64,000 bases of DNA from an uncultured Lachnospiraceae bacterium. GTDB taxonomy: Bacteria > Bacillota > Clostridia > Lachnospirales > Lachnospiraceae. The DNA is taken from positions 62,001-126,000 of the forward strand of contig CAJURH010000001.1 in the NCBI GenBank assembly GCA_910588775.1, written 5' to 3'. Position 1 is the first letter of the stretch, and each line of letters opens with the position of its first letter. A model generated the notes under the pieces. That model was not told the origin of the DNA. It ran no database searches and was given only the letters and a program-made list of their open reading frames with translations. Positions 8,872 through 17,599 of the stretch are shown here, piece by piece. The translations under genes and the position numbers were made by a program.

Positions 8872-10182
8872 ATGAGAAAAGTGACCAGAAAGATGTGGGC
8901 GATTCTGCTGTCTGGCACAATGGTTTTTACAGTGTCTGCTTGCAGCAATCAAAAGGATGTGCCCAATGAAAATCTGGCAGGCAATGAGAAAGAACACAAA
9001 AAATTTGTCAACTTATTTGGCCCCATGGAGAAATCCGATCCAGATGCGGACAATACGGCAAGAACCGCCCATGAGCAGACCGTGCGCATGGCGGAAGAAG
9101 AATTGGGCGTGTATATGGAATACCGCACATATACAGCGGAGGACTACCAGGATAAAACTTATGACGATGTGACCCTTGACCGGGCCCGCAACAACATGGA
9201 CGATCTGTATCTGTTAAATCCCGATACTATTCAGGCGCTTGGCAGAGAGGGAAGACTGGCGGATTTGTCTGGACTGGACATCGCGAAGAACCTCCGGGAG
9301 GTTGTGAGAACGGCCAATACTGTGGATGGAAAGCTGGTGGCCATTCCTCAGGAAGTAGTGGCCTATGGATTGTTTGTGAACAAAGACATGTTTGATAAAT
9401 ATAAACTAAAGCTTCCCAACACCCCGGAAGAATTCCTGGAGTGCTGCAAAACATTTAAAGAAAAGGGCATCGAAACGCCCATTGGCGCAAATCGTTGGTG
9501 GCTGGAATGTTTTGTTTTGGCCCAAGGCTATGCGGACATGTACAACGGAGGCGATACGGAAGAAGAGGTGGCGGCACTGAACAGTGGAGAGGCCAAGTTG
9601 AGCGATTATATGCGTCCCGGTTTTGAGTTTTTGAAAGAGCTGATGGACCAGGGATATATTGACGCTGAGAAAGCATACGTTTCCGAAGCCATTGAAGGGG
9701 AGAAAGAAGATTTTCTTGGTCAGAAAACGCCGATTGTCATGGCGTACTGGGGAGCGGCCAATACAGATACGGCTTATGGCGATCCGGATTTTGACATGCA
9801 GGTAATCGGGTTTCCCAGCCACCGGGGACAGATGCCCATTATCTCCATGTCAGGATATGGCGTCGTCCCAGAGGCGGAGAACTACGATGACGCCATGGAG
9901 GTGCTGGACATTATGCTCTCTGACGAGGCCCTTCAGGAATATAGCCAGGTCAATCAGGTGATTTCACCGTCTAAGAACGTGGAAGTGGACTGCATAGACG
10001 CGCTGAAGCCGCTCAACGATCGGATCAATGAGAATATCTATGTGCTGGGTTCCAATGCCAGCATGAATGTGGAACAATGGGGGAATATCTGTATTATTGT
10101 CCGGGAGCTGTTGAACGGTTCATCCGTAGACGAGTGTATGGCGCAGTTTGATAAACTGCAGGAAGAATCTTTAGATAAATAA
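8872..10182 (+). CDS. Extracellular solute-binding lipoprotein (ABC substrate-binding type)
   Basis: A 436-residue lipoprotein. It has a basic start, a hydrophobic stretch and a lipobox TVSAC with the lipidated Cys near residue 24. The body resembles family 1 sugar-type substrate-binding proteins (MalE-like): a hinge-rich two-lobe layout and a YGLFVNKDMFDKYKL block typical of the sugar-binding group. No permease or ATPase genes lie next to it. It follows the hybrid kinase by 19 bases with AGGGAGGAAAT at 8853-8863. The likely role is ligand capture for signalling rather than transport (inference). The ligand cannot be deduced. A terminator follows at 10211-10251. Confidence 0.85.
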   Translation: MRKVTRKMWAILLSGTMVFTVSACSNQKDVPNENLAGNEKEHKKFVNLFGPMEKSDPDADNTARTAHEQTVRMAEEELGVYMEYRTYTAEDYQDKTYDDVTLDRARNNMDDLYLLNPDTIQALGREGRLADLSGLDIAKNLREVVRTANTVDGKLVAIPQEVVAYGLFVNKDMFDKYKLKLPNTPEEFLECCKTFKEKGIETPIGANRWWLECFVLAQGYADMYNGGDTEEEVAALNSGEAKLSDYMRPGFEFLKELMDQGYIDAEKAYVSEAIEGEKEDFLGQKTPIVMAYWGAANTDTAYGDPDFDMQVIGFPSHRGQMPIISMSGYGVVPEAENYDDAMEVLDIMLSDEALQEYSQVNQVISPSKNVEVDCIDALKPLNDRINENIYVLGSNASMNVEQWGNICIIVRELLNGSSVDECMAQFDKLQEESLDK

Positions 10183-10210
10183 TACTTCATGCCGCATATT
10201 CGTGGGCAGG

Positions 10211-10251
10211 AAAGGGCATTCAACCACAAAAACAGTTGGATGCCTTTTTTG
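10211..10251 (+). terminator. Rho-independent terminator after the solute-binding gene
   Basis: GGCATTCAAC (10215-10224) pairs with GTTGGATGCC (10235-10244) and is followed by six T. It closes the hybrid kinase-lipoprotein unit. Confidence 0.8.
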
Positions 10252-10261
10252 TAGGAATTGA

Positions 10262-10304
10262 TTTTAAGAAAATCTTAAAAAATTTCCAACCATGCTTTTA
10301 AGAA
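10262..10304 (+). promoter_or_regulatory. TTTTAAGA inverted and direct repeats upstream of the response regulator
   Basis: TTTTAAGA (10262-10269) and TCTTAAAA (10273-10280) form a perfect 8-base inverted repeat with a 3-base centre. TTTTAAGAA recurs directly at 10296-10304. The arrangement suits a dimeric OmpR-type regulator binding ahead of its own gene (inference). Confidence 0.4.
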
Positions 10305-10341
10305 TCCAGTGTTATCCTTAATTACAAGAAAGGGGGGAACA

Positions 10342-11040
10342 ATGATGGCGGGGATTTTGGTATGCGACGACGATCCGGAGATTGTGGAAGCCATTGAAAT
10401 CTATCTGAATCAGGAGGGGTATCAGGTGTTCCGGGCCCATGACGGCATGGAAGCGCTGAAAATACTGAAGCAGCAGGAGGTTCAGTTGATTATTATGGAC
10501 ATAATGATGCCCAAACTGGACGGCATACGGACTACCTTAAAAATTCGGGAATACAACACAGTTCCCATTATCATTCTGTCAGCCAAGTCGGAAGATGCGG
10601 ATAAAATCCTGGGGTTAAACATCGGGGCGGATGATTATCTCACCAAGCCGTTCAATCCGTTGGAACTGGTGGCCCGGGTGAAGTCTCAGCTTCGGCGTTA
10701 CACCAAGCTGGGCGGCAGTCCGGATTTGTCAAGGGCGGGGATTTACGCCACCGGCGGTCTGGTGCTGGACGACGACCGTAAGGAGGTGACGCTGGACGGG
10801 CAGATGATTCGTTTAACGCCTATTGAGTATCAGATACTTCTTTTGCTGATGAAGAACAAGGGCAAGGTATTTTCCACCAGCCAGATTTATGAATATATCT
10901 GGAAGGAAGACGCTATTGGCGCGGAAAACACTGTGGCGGTTCACATCCGGCACATCCGTGAGAAGATCGAGATCAACCCCAAAGAGCCCCGGTATCTGAA
11001 AGTGGTCTGGGGCGTGGGTTATAAAGTGGAAGTTCTATAA
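10342..11040 (+). CDS. OmpR/PhoB-family response regulator
   Basis: DNA-binding response regulator of 232 residues. The N-terminal receiver has the acidic pair DDD near 8-10, the phospho-acceptor Asp in IIMDIMMPKLDG near 53, and the conserved Lys in YLTKPFNP. The C-terminal winged helix of the OmpR type ends in YLKVVWGVGYKVE. The ATG pair 10342/10345 follows AGGGGGG at 10331-10337. The longer open frame from 10309 lacks a ribosome binding site. A histidine kinase gene (frameshifted here) follows after 17 bases, so this is a regulator-kinase pair. Targets are unknown; the pair resembles VanR/VanS-like and other cell-envelope systems only at family level. Confidence 0.93.
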   Translation: MMAGILVCDDDPEIVEAIEIYLNQEGYQVFRAHDGMEALKILKQQEVQLIIMDIMMPKLDGIRTTLKIREYNTVPIIILSAKSEDADKILGLNIGADDYLTKPFNPLELVARVKSQLRRYTKLGGSPDLSRAGIYATGGLVLDDDRKEVTLDGQMIRLTPIEYQILLLLMKNKGKVFSTSQIYEYIWKEDAIGAENTVAVHIRHIREKIEINPKEPRYLKVVWGVGYKVEVL

Positions 11041-11057
11041 ATAGGGAGGCATGGGTT

Positions 11058-13705
11058 ATGAAAAAATGGTTGGAATCCCCTTGGGGGAAAGCGCTGGGCG
11101 TGGCAGTGTCCTGTCTGGCTGCGGCAGGACTTGTGGTCAGTCTGCTTTGGATGAGGTCAGTTTCCTATGTGGAGCCGACGGATCTGCTGTTGGATGAAGG
11201 AGAAGAGAGCTTCTTAAAAAGCGGAACCTTTCGGAATCTGCTGAGAGGGGAAATCGCCCGTGAGCTGAATTTTTACGGGGAAGCGCAAGCCTTGGGCGGT
11301 TCTGGGGAGCTGAATAGGGAAGCGCTGGTGGACATTCTGGAATTCGACAATCGGGGAAAGATTACCGGCAAGGATGTAAACGGCCTGTCTTATTCCCTGG
11401 GGGATCTGCTGGAGTGGAAAGTAAGTGGGAAAAGAGCGATGGTTTGTCCAGGAAACGTATTATAGTCTGTCAGAACTACGAGGATGAGATTTATTATTAC
11501 TACGTTTCCGACCTGCGCAAGCGAATTGAGTCGGGCGAGCTTGTGATGGCGTGGGAGAATGAGGAGGATAAGAGGGAAATCCAGCAGGTTCTGGATGCTT
11601 GGGAAAATATAGACGACATAGAATATACGAACAGACTTTATGACGAATACGTCTATGAAATTCCCTCGGTGGTCTACCCGGACAGGATTGTAGATAAAGA
11701 TGGAAATGTGCTGTATTCCAGTTTCTGGCTCTATGAAGGAAGCCAGGTGGATGAGTCATACAAGCCCCAGGGAGCGGACAGTCTCCTGGAGATTGTCAAC
11801 GAGAAGAGGTGGAGTCTGGAGGAGATCTTTTCAGCGCTGGAGCGGACCATCGATGGAATTGCAGGGCAGATGGAGTCTTTTGAGTCCTACAAATATGAAC
11901 ATGCGCAGGATAGCAATGTGCGCTACCTGTACGTGGATTTGGAGGAGGAGAGGGCTTTTTCCAATAAACAGGAATGGGGAGAATACAAAGACTGGAAAAG
12001 CAATCTGGAGAAATCTCGTCAGATGGGCAGTTACGCCATATTGACAAAAAACGTCCAGGAGATAGGGTACGACAGCATTATGAGCGGCAGCCAGGAAAGC
12101 TGGGAGCATTGTGTTGAGAGCGCTTTGGCAGACACGGTTCTGGGAGGCGGCAGTTACGTATTTGCGGTGGCCATTGACACAGATTTTCCCGTTCAGGACT
12201 GGCTGTATGAGGCGCGGGAATCCTTCCAGAGGAATACGGATATTTTGAAAAAAGCCATCGGTGGGGGCGTTGTCAGCGCAGTTTTGTTCCTGTCGTCTTT
12301 TATCTGGCTTACCTTGGCTGCAGGGAGAGGAAGAAAAGAGGGACAGGTGGCCTTAAATTTCTTCGATCGTTGGAAGACAGAAGTTGCGGCTATATTGGTG
12401 ATGATCGTCTGGGGATGTCTGCTGTCGTTTTTCCTGGAGACCGGGATTCTGGGGTCTTCCATGTTCTCAGAGTATTTGAATGGCGGATCGGTTACGGAAT
12501 CACAAGTGCAATTCTATGTCTTTGCAGTGGCCACGCTTATCATGGCCGCAGATTTATTTTTCCTGTGGGGGTATCTAAGTCTGGTGCGCCGTATGAAAGC
12601 GAAAACCCTCTGGAAAAACAGCATCCTGCGCAAGGCGCTGCATATAGTGAAAAGCACGTTCTGGCTTAAGGGAAAGGAAGCGTTCTTCTCTTTGAAGGAT
12701 ATTCCCAGGAAAGCGGCGGCGCTGGCCGGTTTTTTGTGCATACAGACGTTTCTGGTTCTGTGCCTGGGGAATTTTTCCTACGGAGGTGGGTTCTTGTTTT
12801 TTCTATTGTTTCTGACCCAGGCGGCGGGGATTGGCTGGATTGTGAAAGTGGCGGTGGAATATCAGAAAATTCAAAAGGGCGTAAAAAGAATTGCCGCTGG
12901 GGATATTGCCTGGCAGATTCCAGAGCAGGGGCTGAGCTTTGACCGGAAAACCCTTGTCCGGGATATCAACCATATCGGGGAGGGACTGGATAAAGCGGTG
13001 GACGAAAGCTTGAGAAGCGAACGGCTGAAGACGGAATTGATTACGAACGTGTCCCACGACATCAAGACTCCGCTTACGTCCATCATCAATTATGTGGATT
13101 TGCTGCAGAGGGAACAGTTTGCCGACGAGAAAATACAGGGCTATCTGAATATTCTGGAAAAAAAGTCCCAGCAGTTAAAGACCCTGACGGAAGATGTGGT
13201 GGAAGCGTCCAAAGCCAGCACCGGAAATCTGAAGCTGGAGTATGAGGATCTCAATCTGGTGGAAATGATTCTCCAGGTGAACGGAGAATTTCAGGAAAAA
13301 TTTGGCCAACAGGATCTGGAGTTGATTCAGCGCCTTCCGGAAAGACCGGTGATCATCTGGGCGGATGGCCGGCGGGTGTGGCGTATACTGGAAAACATTT
13401 ACCAGAATGTATACAAATACGCCATGCCCCACACAAGGGTGTACCTGGAATTGGAAGCCCAGTCCATGCAGGCGGTCTTTACCATGAAGAATATCTCCCA
13501 GGAGCCTTTGAATATTTCCCCGGATGAGCTGACGGAGCGTTTTATCCGGGGGGACAGCGCAAGGAACACCCAGGGCAGCGGCCTGGGACTGTCTATAGCC
13601 AAGAGCTTGACCCAGCTTCAGGCGGGGGAATTCAAGCTGCATCTGGACGGAGATTTGTTCAAAGTCTGGATTGCCTTTCCCATTCAGAAAGAAAAAGGTA
13701 AATAG
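11058..13705 (+). pseudogene. Membrane sensor histidine kinase, frameshifted near 11414-11465
   Basis: Partner kinase of the preceding regulator, in two overlapping frames. The first (11058-11465, 135 residues) gives an N-terminal membrane helix (about 12-35) and the start of an extracytoplasmic region. The second (open from about 11414 to 13705) continues that region, then four or five membrane helices (12240-12860), HisKA (NVSHDIKTPLTSI near 13048-13086) and HATPase (LENIYQNVYKYA, QGSGLGLSIAKS). Moving from frame one to frame two needs one base re-read or restored. Together they would make about 880 residues. No classic slippery heptamer is seen, so a real mutation or a sequencing error is likelier than programmed frameshifting. 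The gene ends inside the convergent DUF554 gene (22-base overlap). Confidence 0.75.
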
Positions 13706-14373
13706 GGCGTCAGAAGAAACCACAGGATAGGAATCAGCAGACTGGGCAGCATATTTAAGGTCTTGCAGTCCTTCACGCCCAGGATGGACAGCCCGGAGCT
13801 GAAGATTAAGACGCCACCCACAATGGACACTTCCCCCATCAGTTCCGGGGAAATGAAGCTGGACAGCAGTCCCGCAGACAGATAGATGCTCCCCTGCCAC
13901 AAGAAGAGGACCCCGGCGGCCAGAGCCATGCCGATTCCGTAGGTGGAGGCCAGGACCGTGGAGGTCACAAAGTCCAGGGTGGCGTTAGTGAATAAGTAAG
14001 TATGGTCGTTGTTTAAGGCGCTCTGTATAGGGCCTAAGATGGACAGGGCGCCGATGCAGTAGAGCAAGATACCTGTGGAAAGCCCCTGTCCCAAATTGGA
14101 GTGAGAGAACTTTCCCACCAGGGATTGGAATTTTCCGTCCAGGTTAGCCATGGTTCCCAGCAGACTGCCTAGAGCCAGGCTTAAGATAAACAGCACGGGA
14201 TACTTGCTGTCCGGCAGATTTCCCACCACGGAGTTGACTCCCAGTACGGCGGCGGCTAGCCCCATAGCGTTGTATAGGGCGTTCTGGTATTCTTCTTTGA
14301 TTCCCTTTCGGATTAGACTGCCCAGCAAGCTGCCAGCCAGGATGGTTCCCGTATTGACGATGGTGCCGATCAT
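13684..14373 (-). CDS. DUF554 family membrane protein
   Basis: Integral membrane protein of 229 residues with about seven hydrophobic segments. It matches the DUF554 (YdfK/YqgA-like) family through the N-terminal GTIVNTGTILAGSLLGSLI and the Gly-rich small-residue helices. Function is not known. ATG at 14373 is preceded on its strand by AGGAGG. Its 3' end overlaps the convergent kinase gene by 22 bases, so antisense interference between the two is possible. Confidence 0.85.
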   Translation of the reverse strand: MIGTIVNTGTILAGSLLGSLIRKGIKEEYQNALYNAMGLAAAVLGVNSVVGNLPDSKYPVLFILSLALGSLLGTMANLDGKFQSLVGKFSHSNLGQGLSTGILLYCIGALSILGPIQSALNNDHTYLFTNATLDFVTSTVLASTYGIGMALAAGVLFLWQGSIYLSAGLLSSFISPELMGEVSIVGGVLIFSSGLSILGVKDCKTLNMLPSLLIPILWFLLTPYLPFSF

Positions 14374-14442
14374 ATGATACCTCCTAAAGTATGCATTTTC
14401 TTTTCAGCATACTATTTTTCCAGAAATTTTTCAACAGCCGCA

Positions 14443-14471
14443 TTGACTTTTTGACCGTTTCGAGGCATAAT
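14443..14471 (+). promoter_or_regulatory. Sigma-A-type promoter of the dehydrogenase gene
   Basis: TTGACT (14443-14448), a 17-base spacer and CATAAT (14466-14471). An overlapping TATAAT at 14471-14476 is spaced too far from this -35. Confidence 0.55.
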
Positions 14472-14534
14472 ATAATTACTTAAGTAAAATCTTTAAGAAA
14501 GTGTCAAGAAAATGTATGAAGGAGGATCTGTTCA

Positions 14535-15593
14535 ATGGAAGGTAAGATGAAAGTGGCAGTGATGCTGGGCATAGGAAAAATGGGGTTTGAAGAGCGGGAT
14601 ATCCCAACGCCTGCTGCTGACGAAGCGCTGGTGAAGCTGGATTACGTGGGCATTTGCGGTTCTGACTTGCACTATTATGAGACAGGCGCCATTGGGGATT
14701 ATGTGGTGAAGCCTCCGTTTGTTCTGGGTCATGAACCAGGCGGGGTGGTTGTGGAAGTCGGAAAGGACGTGAAGCATCTGAAGGTGGGCGACCGTGTGGC
14801 CTTAGAGCCGGGAAAAACCTGCGGACAGTGCGAATTCTGTAAGACAGGCAGATACAATCTCTGCCCGGATGTGGTATTCTTCGCCACGCCTCCGGTGGAT
14901 GGCGTCTTTCAGGAGTATGTGGCCCATGAAGCCAGTCTGTGCTTCAAACTTCCGGATAACGTGAGCACGCTGGAAGGGGCGCTGATCGAGCCTCTGGCAG
15001 TGGGATTTCATGCGGCGGTGCAGGGCGAGGCCCACGCAGGACAGACTGCGGTGGTTATGGGCGCCGGATGCATCGGTCTGGTGAGCATGATGGCTTTGAA
15101 AGCCATGGGCGTTTCCAGAGTCTATGTGGTGGACGTAATGCAGAAACGTCTGGATAAAGCCATGGAGCTGGGCGCAGACGGCGTGATTAACGGCAAGGAC
15201 AAGGATGCGGTGGAAGAGGTGATGCGGCTCACCGACGGCAAAGGTTGTGACCTGGTTATCGAGACGGCGGGCACACAGATCACCACGGTCCAGTCTATCC
15301 ATATGGCCAAGAAAGGCTCCAACATTGTTCTGGTGGGTTATAGCGCTAGCGGTGAAATGACATTGCCCATGAGTCTGTTTCTGGATAAGGAACTGACCTT
15401 CAAGAGCGTGTTCCGCTACCGCCACATCTATCCTATGGCCATCGACGCAGTGGCTGCGGGAAAGGTGAACTTAAAGGGCATTGTCACAGATATTTTCGAT
15501 CTGGACGACGTGCAGGAAGGCATGGACCGCAGCATCCATAACAAGGCGGACATTGTGAAAGGCGTGATACGCATTTCCAAAGACGCGAAATAA
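14535..15593 (+). CDS. Zinc-dependent medium-chain dehydrogenase, sorbitol/xylitol dehydrogenase type
   Basis: NAD(P)-linked oxidoreductase of 352 residues that probably interconverts a polyol and a ketose. Visible are the catalytic-zinc ligands in GICGSDLHYYE and GHEPGG, the structural-zinc cysteines in CGQCEFCKTGRYNLC (near 96-110), and the Rossmann motif GAGCIGLVS (near 178-186). The acidic residue after the second beta strand (VVDVMQKR) suggests NAD preference. The closest recognisable group is L-iditol 2-dehydrogenase/xylitol dehydrogenase; the exact substrate is inference. AAGGAGGAT precedes the start. It is a single-gene unit between its own promoter and a strong terminator. No sugar transporter is adjacent. 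Confidence 0.88.
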   Translation: MEGKMKVAVMLGIGKMGFEERDIPTPAADEALVKLDYVGICGSDLHYYETGAIGDYVVKPPFVLGHEPGGVVVEVGKDVKHLKVGDRVALEPGKTCGQCEFCKTGRYNLCPDVVFFATPPVDGVFQEYVAHEASLCFKLPDNVSTLEGALIEPLAVGFHAAVQGEAHAGQTAVVMGAGCIGLVSMMALKAMGVSRVYVVDVMQKRLDKAMELGADGVINGKDKDAVEEVMRLTDGKGCDLVIETAGTQITTVQSIHMAKKGSNIVLVGYSASGEMTLPMSLFLDKELTFKSVFRYRHIYPMAIDAVAAGKVNLKGIVTDIFDLDDVQEGMDRSIHNKADIVKGVIRISKDAK

Positions 15594-15613
15594 AATAATT
15601 TGGTGAAGTTTTA

Positions 15614-15667
15614 GGCCATCGGCAAAAGAAAGGCAGTTGCTGCCCGTATATTCCGATGGCCTTTTTC
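15614..15667 (+). terminator. Rho-independent terminator after the dehydrogenase
   Basis: GGCCATCGG (15614-15622) pairs with CCGATGGCC (15653-15661) and is followed by TTTTT. A smaller GGCAG/CTGCC hairpin lies in the loop. Confidence 0.75.
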
Positions 15668-15672
15668 CAATA

Positions 15673-15700
15673 CTAGAGCGTGTTTCAAAACACGCTCTAG
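15673..15700. repeat. Perfect palindrome AGAGCGTGTTT / AAACACGCTCT at the MATE 3' end
   Basis: A 13-base-pair stem with almost no loop (15673-15685 with 15688-15700) covers the MATE stop codon. The arm AGAGCGTGTTT equals the terminal sequence of the MITE-like repeat at 49668-49847. This may be a collapsed copy, reused as a bidirectional terminator between the convergent genes. Confidence 0.55.
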
Positions 15701-17067
15701 TTATTCCCGTTAAACCGCCGCATCCGGCAAGCGTAATAGATGAGAAAAGCTGTGCCGCTGAGCAGCCAGGTCACCGGATAGCCTGCCATGATGGTGGAGA
15801 TTTCCGGCCGCATGGGCAGCGCCACCAGAACCCAGCCAATTCGCAGCAGGCACACGCCGCAGATGGTGATGGCGGTGGGAATCAGAACGTCGCCGATTCC
15901 CCGCAGGGCGCCGGAGAGGATTTCCACGGGGGTGAAGAAAACGTAAAAAGGCGCCAGTATGGCAATCATTAGGCAGCCGATTTCGATGACCTGCCTATCC
16001 ACGGTGAAGATAGACAGAAGCGGCGCCTTAAAAAGGACAAAGACGGCAGATATGAGAACGGTGGCGGCGCTCTGCATACCGGCGCATATGTATACGCTTT
16101 TCTTGATTCTCGCGTATTTGCTGGCACCGTAATTCTGGCCCACAAATGTGGTGATGGAGATGCCAAAGGCGCTGCTGATCATCCAGAAAACCGCGTCCAG
16201 CTTCCAGAAAGCGGCCCAAGCGGCCATGGAATCCGTCCCGAAACGGTTGATGGCAGTCTGGATGATAATGTTGGAAATGCTATACATGGCGCTTTGCAGT
16301 CCGGTGGGCACGCCGATGTAGAGCTGGGAGCGCAGAATCCTTTTGGCAAACCGGATGCCGCGAAGTTGCAAATGAAGCCCGTCCCTGGCCCGCATCAAAG
16401 CTCTGGTCACTAGAAAGGCGCTGACCGCCTGGGACAATACGGTGGCGATGGAGACTCCGGCCACGCCCATTTTACAGACCAGCACGAAGAAAATATCCAG
16501 CGCAATATTTAAAATACAGCACACGGCCAGATAGTACAGGGGCCGCCTGGAATCCCCTGCCGCCCGCAGGATGCTGGAGCCTGTGTTGAAAATAAACACA
16601 AACAATATGCCCACATAATAAATGCGCAGATACAGGACAGAGTCTGCCATCAGTTCTTGGGGCGTGTGCATCCAGCGCAGGAGCATGGGAGTCAGAAGGA
16701 TTCCCAGCGCAGTGATGGCCAGACTGGCGGTTATGGAAAAAGCGTAGGCCGTGTGAACGCCTTCTTTTACGCGGGCATGGTCCCGGGCGCCCCAGAACTG
16801 GGAGACCACAACGGCGGCGCCGGAAGTCAGCCCGGTGAAAAACCCTACCACCAGATTCACCAGTTGTCCGGCAGAGCCGCCCACGCTGGCCAGGGCCTCT
16901 TTGCCCACGAAACGGCCCACGATCACCGTGTCCACTGTGTTATAGAGCTGTTGAAAAAACGTCCCCAAAACAATGGGGAAAAAGAAAATCAAAAGCTGCT
17001 GCCAGATCACCCCTTCGGTAATCTGGTTCTGAGAAGAAATGGTTATGTCTTTGCGGACCTTGCTCAT
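15697..17067 (-). CDS. MATE family multidrug/cation efflux transporter
   Basis: Twelve-helix membrane antiporter of 456 residues that exports organic cations or drugs using a Na+ or H+ gradient. The family pattern is clear: PIVLGTFFQQLYNTVDTVIVG at 31-51, a repeat of the same fold in the second half, and a Gly/Ala-rich helix set. It resembles the NorM/DinF-like group common in Clostridia. ATG at 17067 is preceded on its strand by AGGAGG. It stands alone, convergent with the dehydrogenase. The substrate is unknown. Confidence 0.92.
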   Translation of the reverse strand: MSKVRKDITISSQNQITEGVIWQQLLIFFFPIVLGTFFQQLYNTVDTVIVGRFVGKEALASVGGSAGQLVNLVVGFFTGLTSGAAVVVSQFWGARDHARVKEGVHTAYAFSITASLAITALGILLTPMLLRWMHTPQELMADSVLYLRIYYVGILFVFIFNTGSSILRAAGDSRRPLYYLAVCCILNIALDIFFVLVCKMGVAGVSIATVLSQAVSAFLVTRALMRARDGLHLQLRGIRFAKRILRSQLYIGVPTGLQSAMYSISNIIIQTAINRFGTDSMAAWAAFWKLDAVFWMISSAFGISITTFVGQNYGASKYARIKKSVYICAGMQSAATVLISAVFVLFKAPLLSIFTVDRQVIEIGCLMIAILAPFYVFFTPVEILSGALRGIGDVLIPTAITICGVCLLRIGWVLVALPMRPEISTIMAGYPVTWLLSGTAFLIYYACRMRRFNGNN

Positions 17068-17181
17068 TAGCCGTTACCTCCTGTTCTTAATATTTTTTTT
17101 GACAATGAAAATTGAATAATATTACCATATATATCACAGGCGCAGGGAAAACACAAGAGAAATTCTTAAGTGAAAATTCCA

Positions 17182-17210
17182 TGGACTTTGCAGTGTGTAG
17201 GCGCTATAAT
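17182..17210 (+). promoter_or_regulatory. Sigma-A-type promoter of the zinc-finger/polA operon
   Basis: TGGACT (17182-17187), a 17-base spacer and TATAAT (17205-17210), about 50 bases before the first start codon. Confidence 0.6.
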
Positions 17211-17258
17211 AGCCTGTACGGGTAATATGACGTTGCGCATATAGAAGAAAGGGGTTCT

Positions 17259-17582
17259 ATGGACTGCAAGAGAGCGGAAAATCTGGTGTCGGCTTACATC
17301 AATAAAGATATGAGCTTAAATGAATTAAAAGAATTTATTGCCCATGTGAAAAAATGTTCTTCCTGCTACGACGAACTGCAGACCTATTATACGGTGTATT
17401 TCGCCATGGAACATCTGGAAAACGGGGAGAGCAATCCATCTTATAATATGAACAACGTGCTTCTGGAAGATTTAAAGCACAGGGAGCGGTATGTGAGGCG
17501 TGTAAAGATACAGCGGATGGTTCTGGCTGTGTCCTTCGCTTTGTTGGTTTTACTATCTCTGTTTGCCTTGTGGTATATGTAG
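17259..17582 (+). CDS. Small zf-HC2-like single-pass membrane protein (orphan anti-sigma-like)
   Basis: A 107-residue protein with a zinc-binding anti-sigma-type N-terminus: C3, then H29-x3-C33-x2-C36, which is the zf-HC2 pattern. A basic segment (78-88) and one C-terminal membrane helix (about 88-106) follow. Such proteins usually hold an ECF sigma factor at the membrane, but no sigma-factor gene is adjacent. AGAAAGGGG precedes ATG 17259. polA starts 17 bases after its stop, so the two are probably co-transcribed. What it binds is unknown. Confidence 0.75.
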   Translation: MDCKRAENLVSAYINKDMSLNELKEFIAHVKKCSSCYDELQTYYTVYFAMEHLENGESNPSYNMNNVLLEDLKHRERYVRRVKIQRMVLAVSFALLVLLSLFALWYM

Positions 17583-17599
17583 AATCATATAGGAGTATT

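Noticed and set aside
11414..11436. Programmed -1 frameshift in the kinase
   Set aside because: The run TGGGAAAA does not place an X-XXY-YYZ heptamer in the required frame and no downstream pseudoknot is evident.
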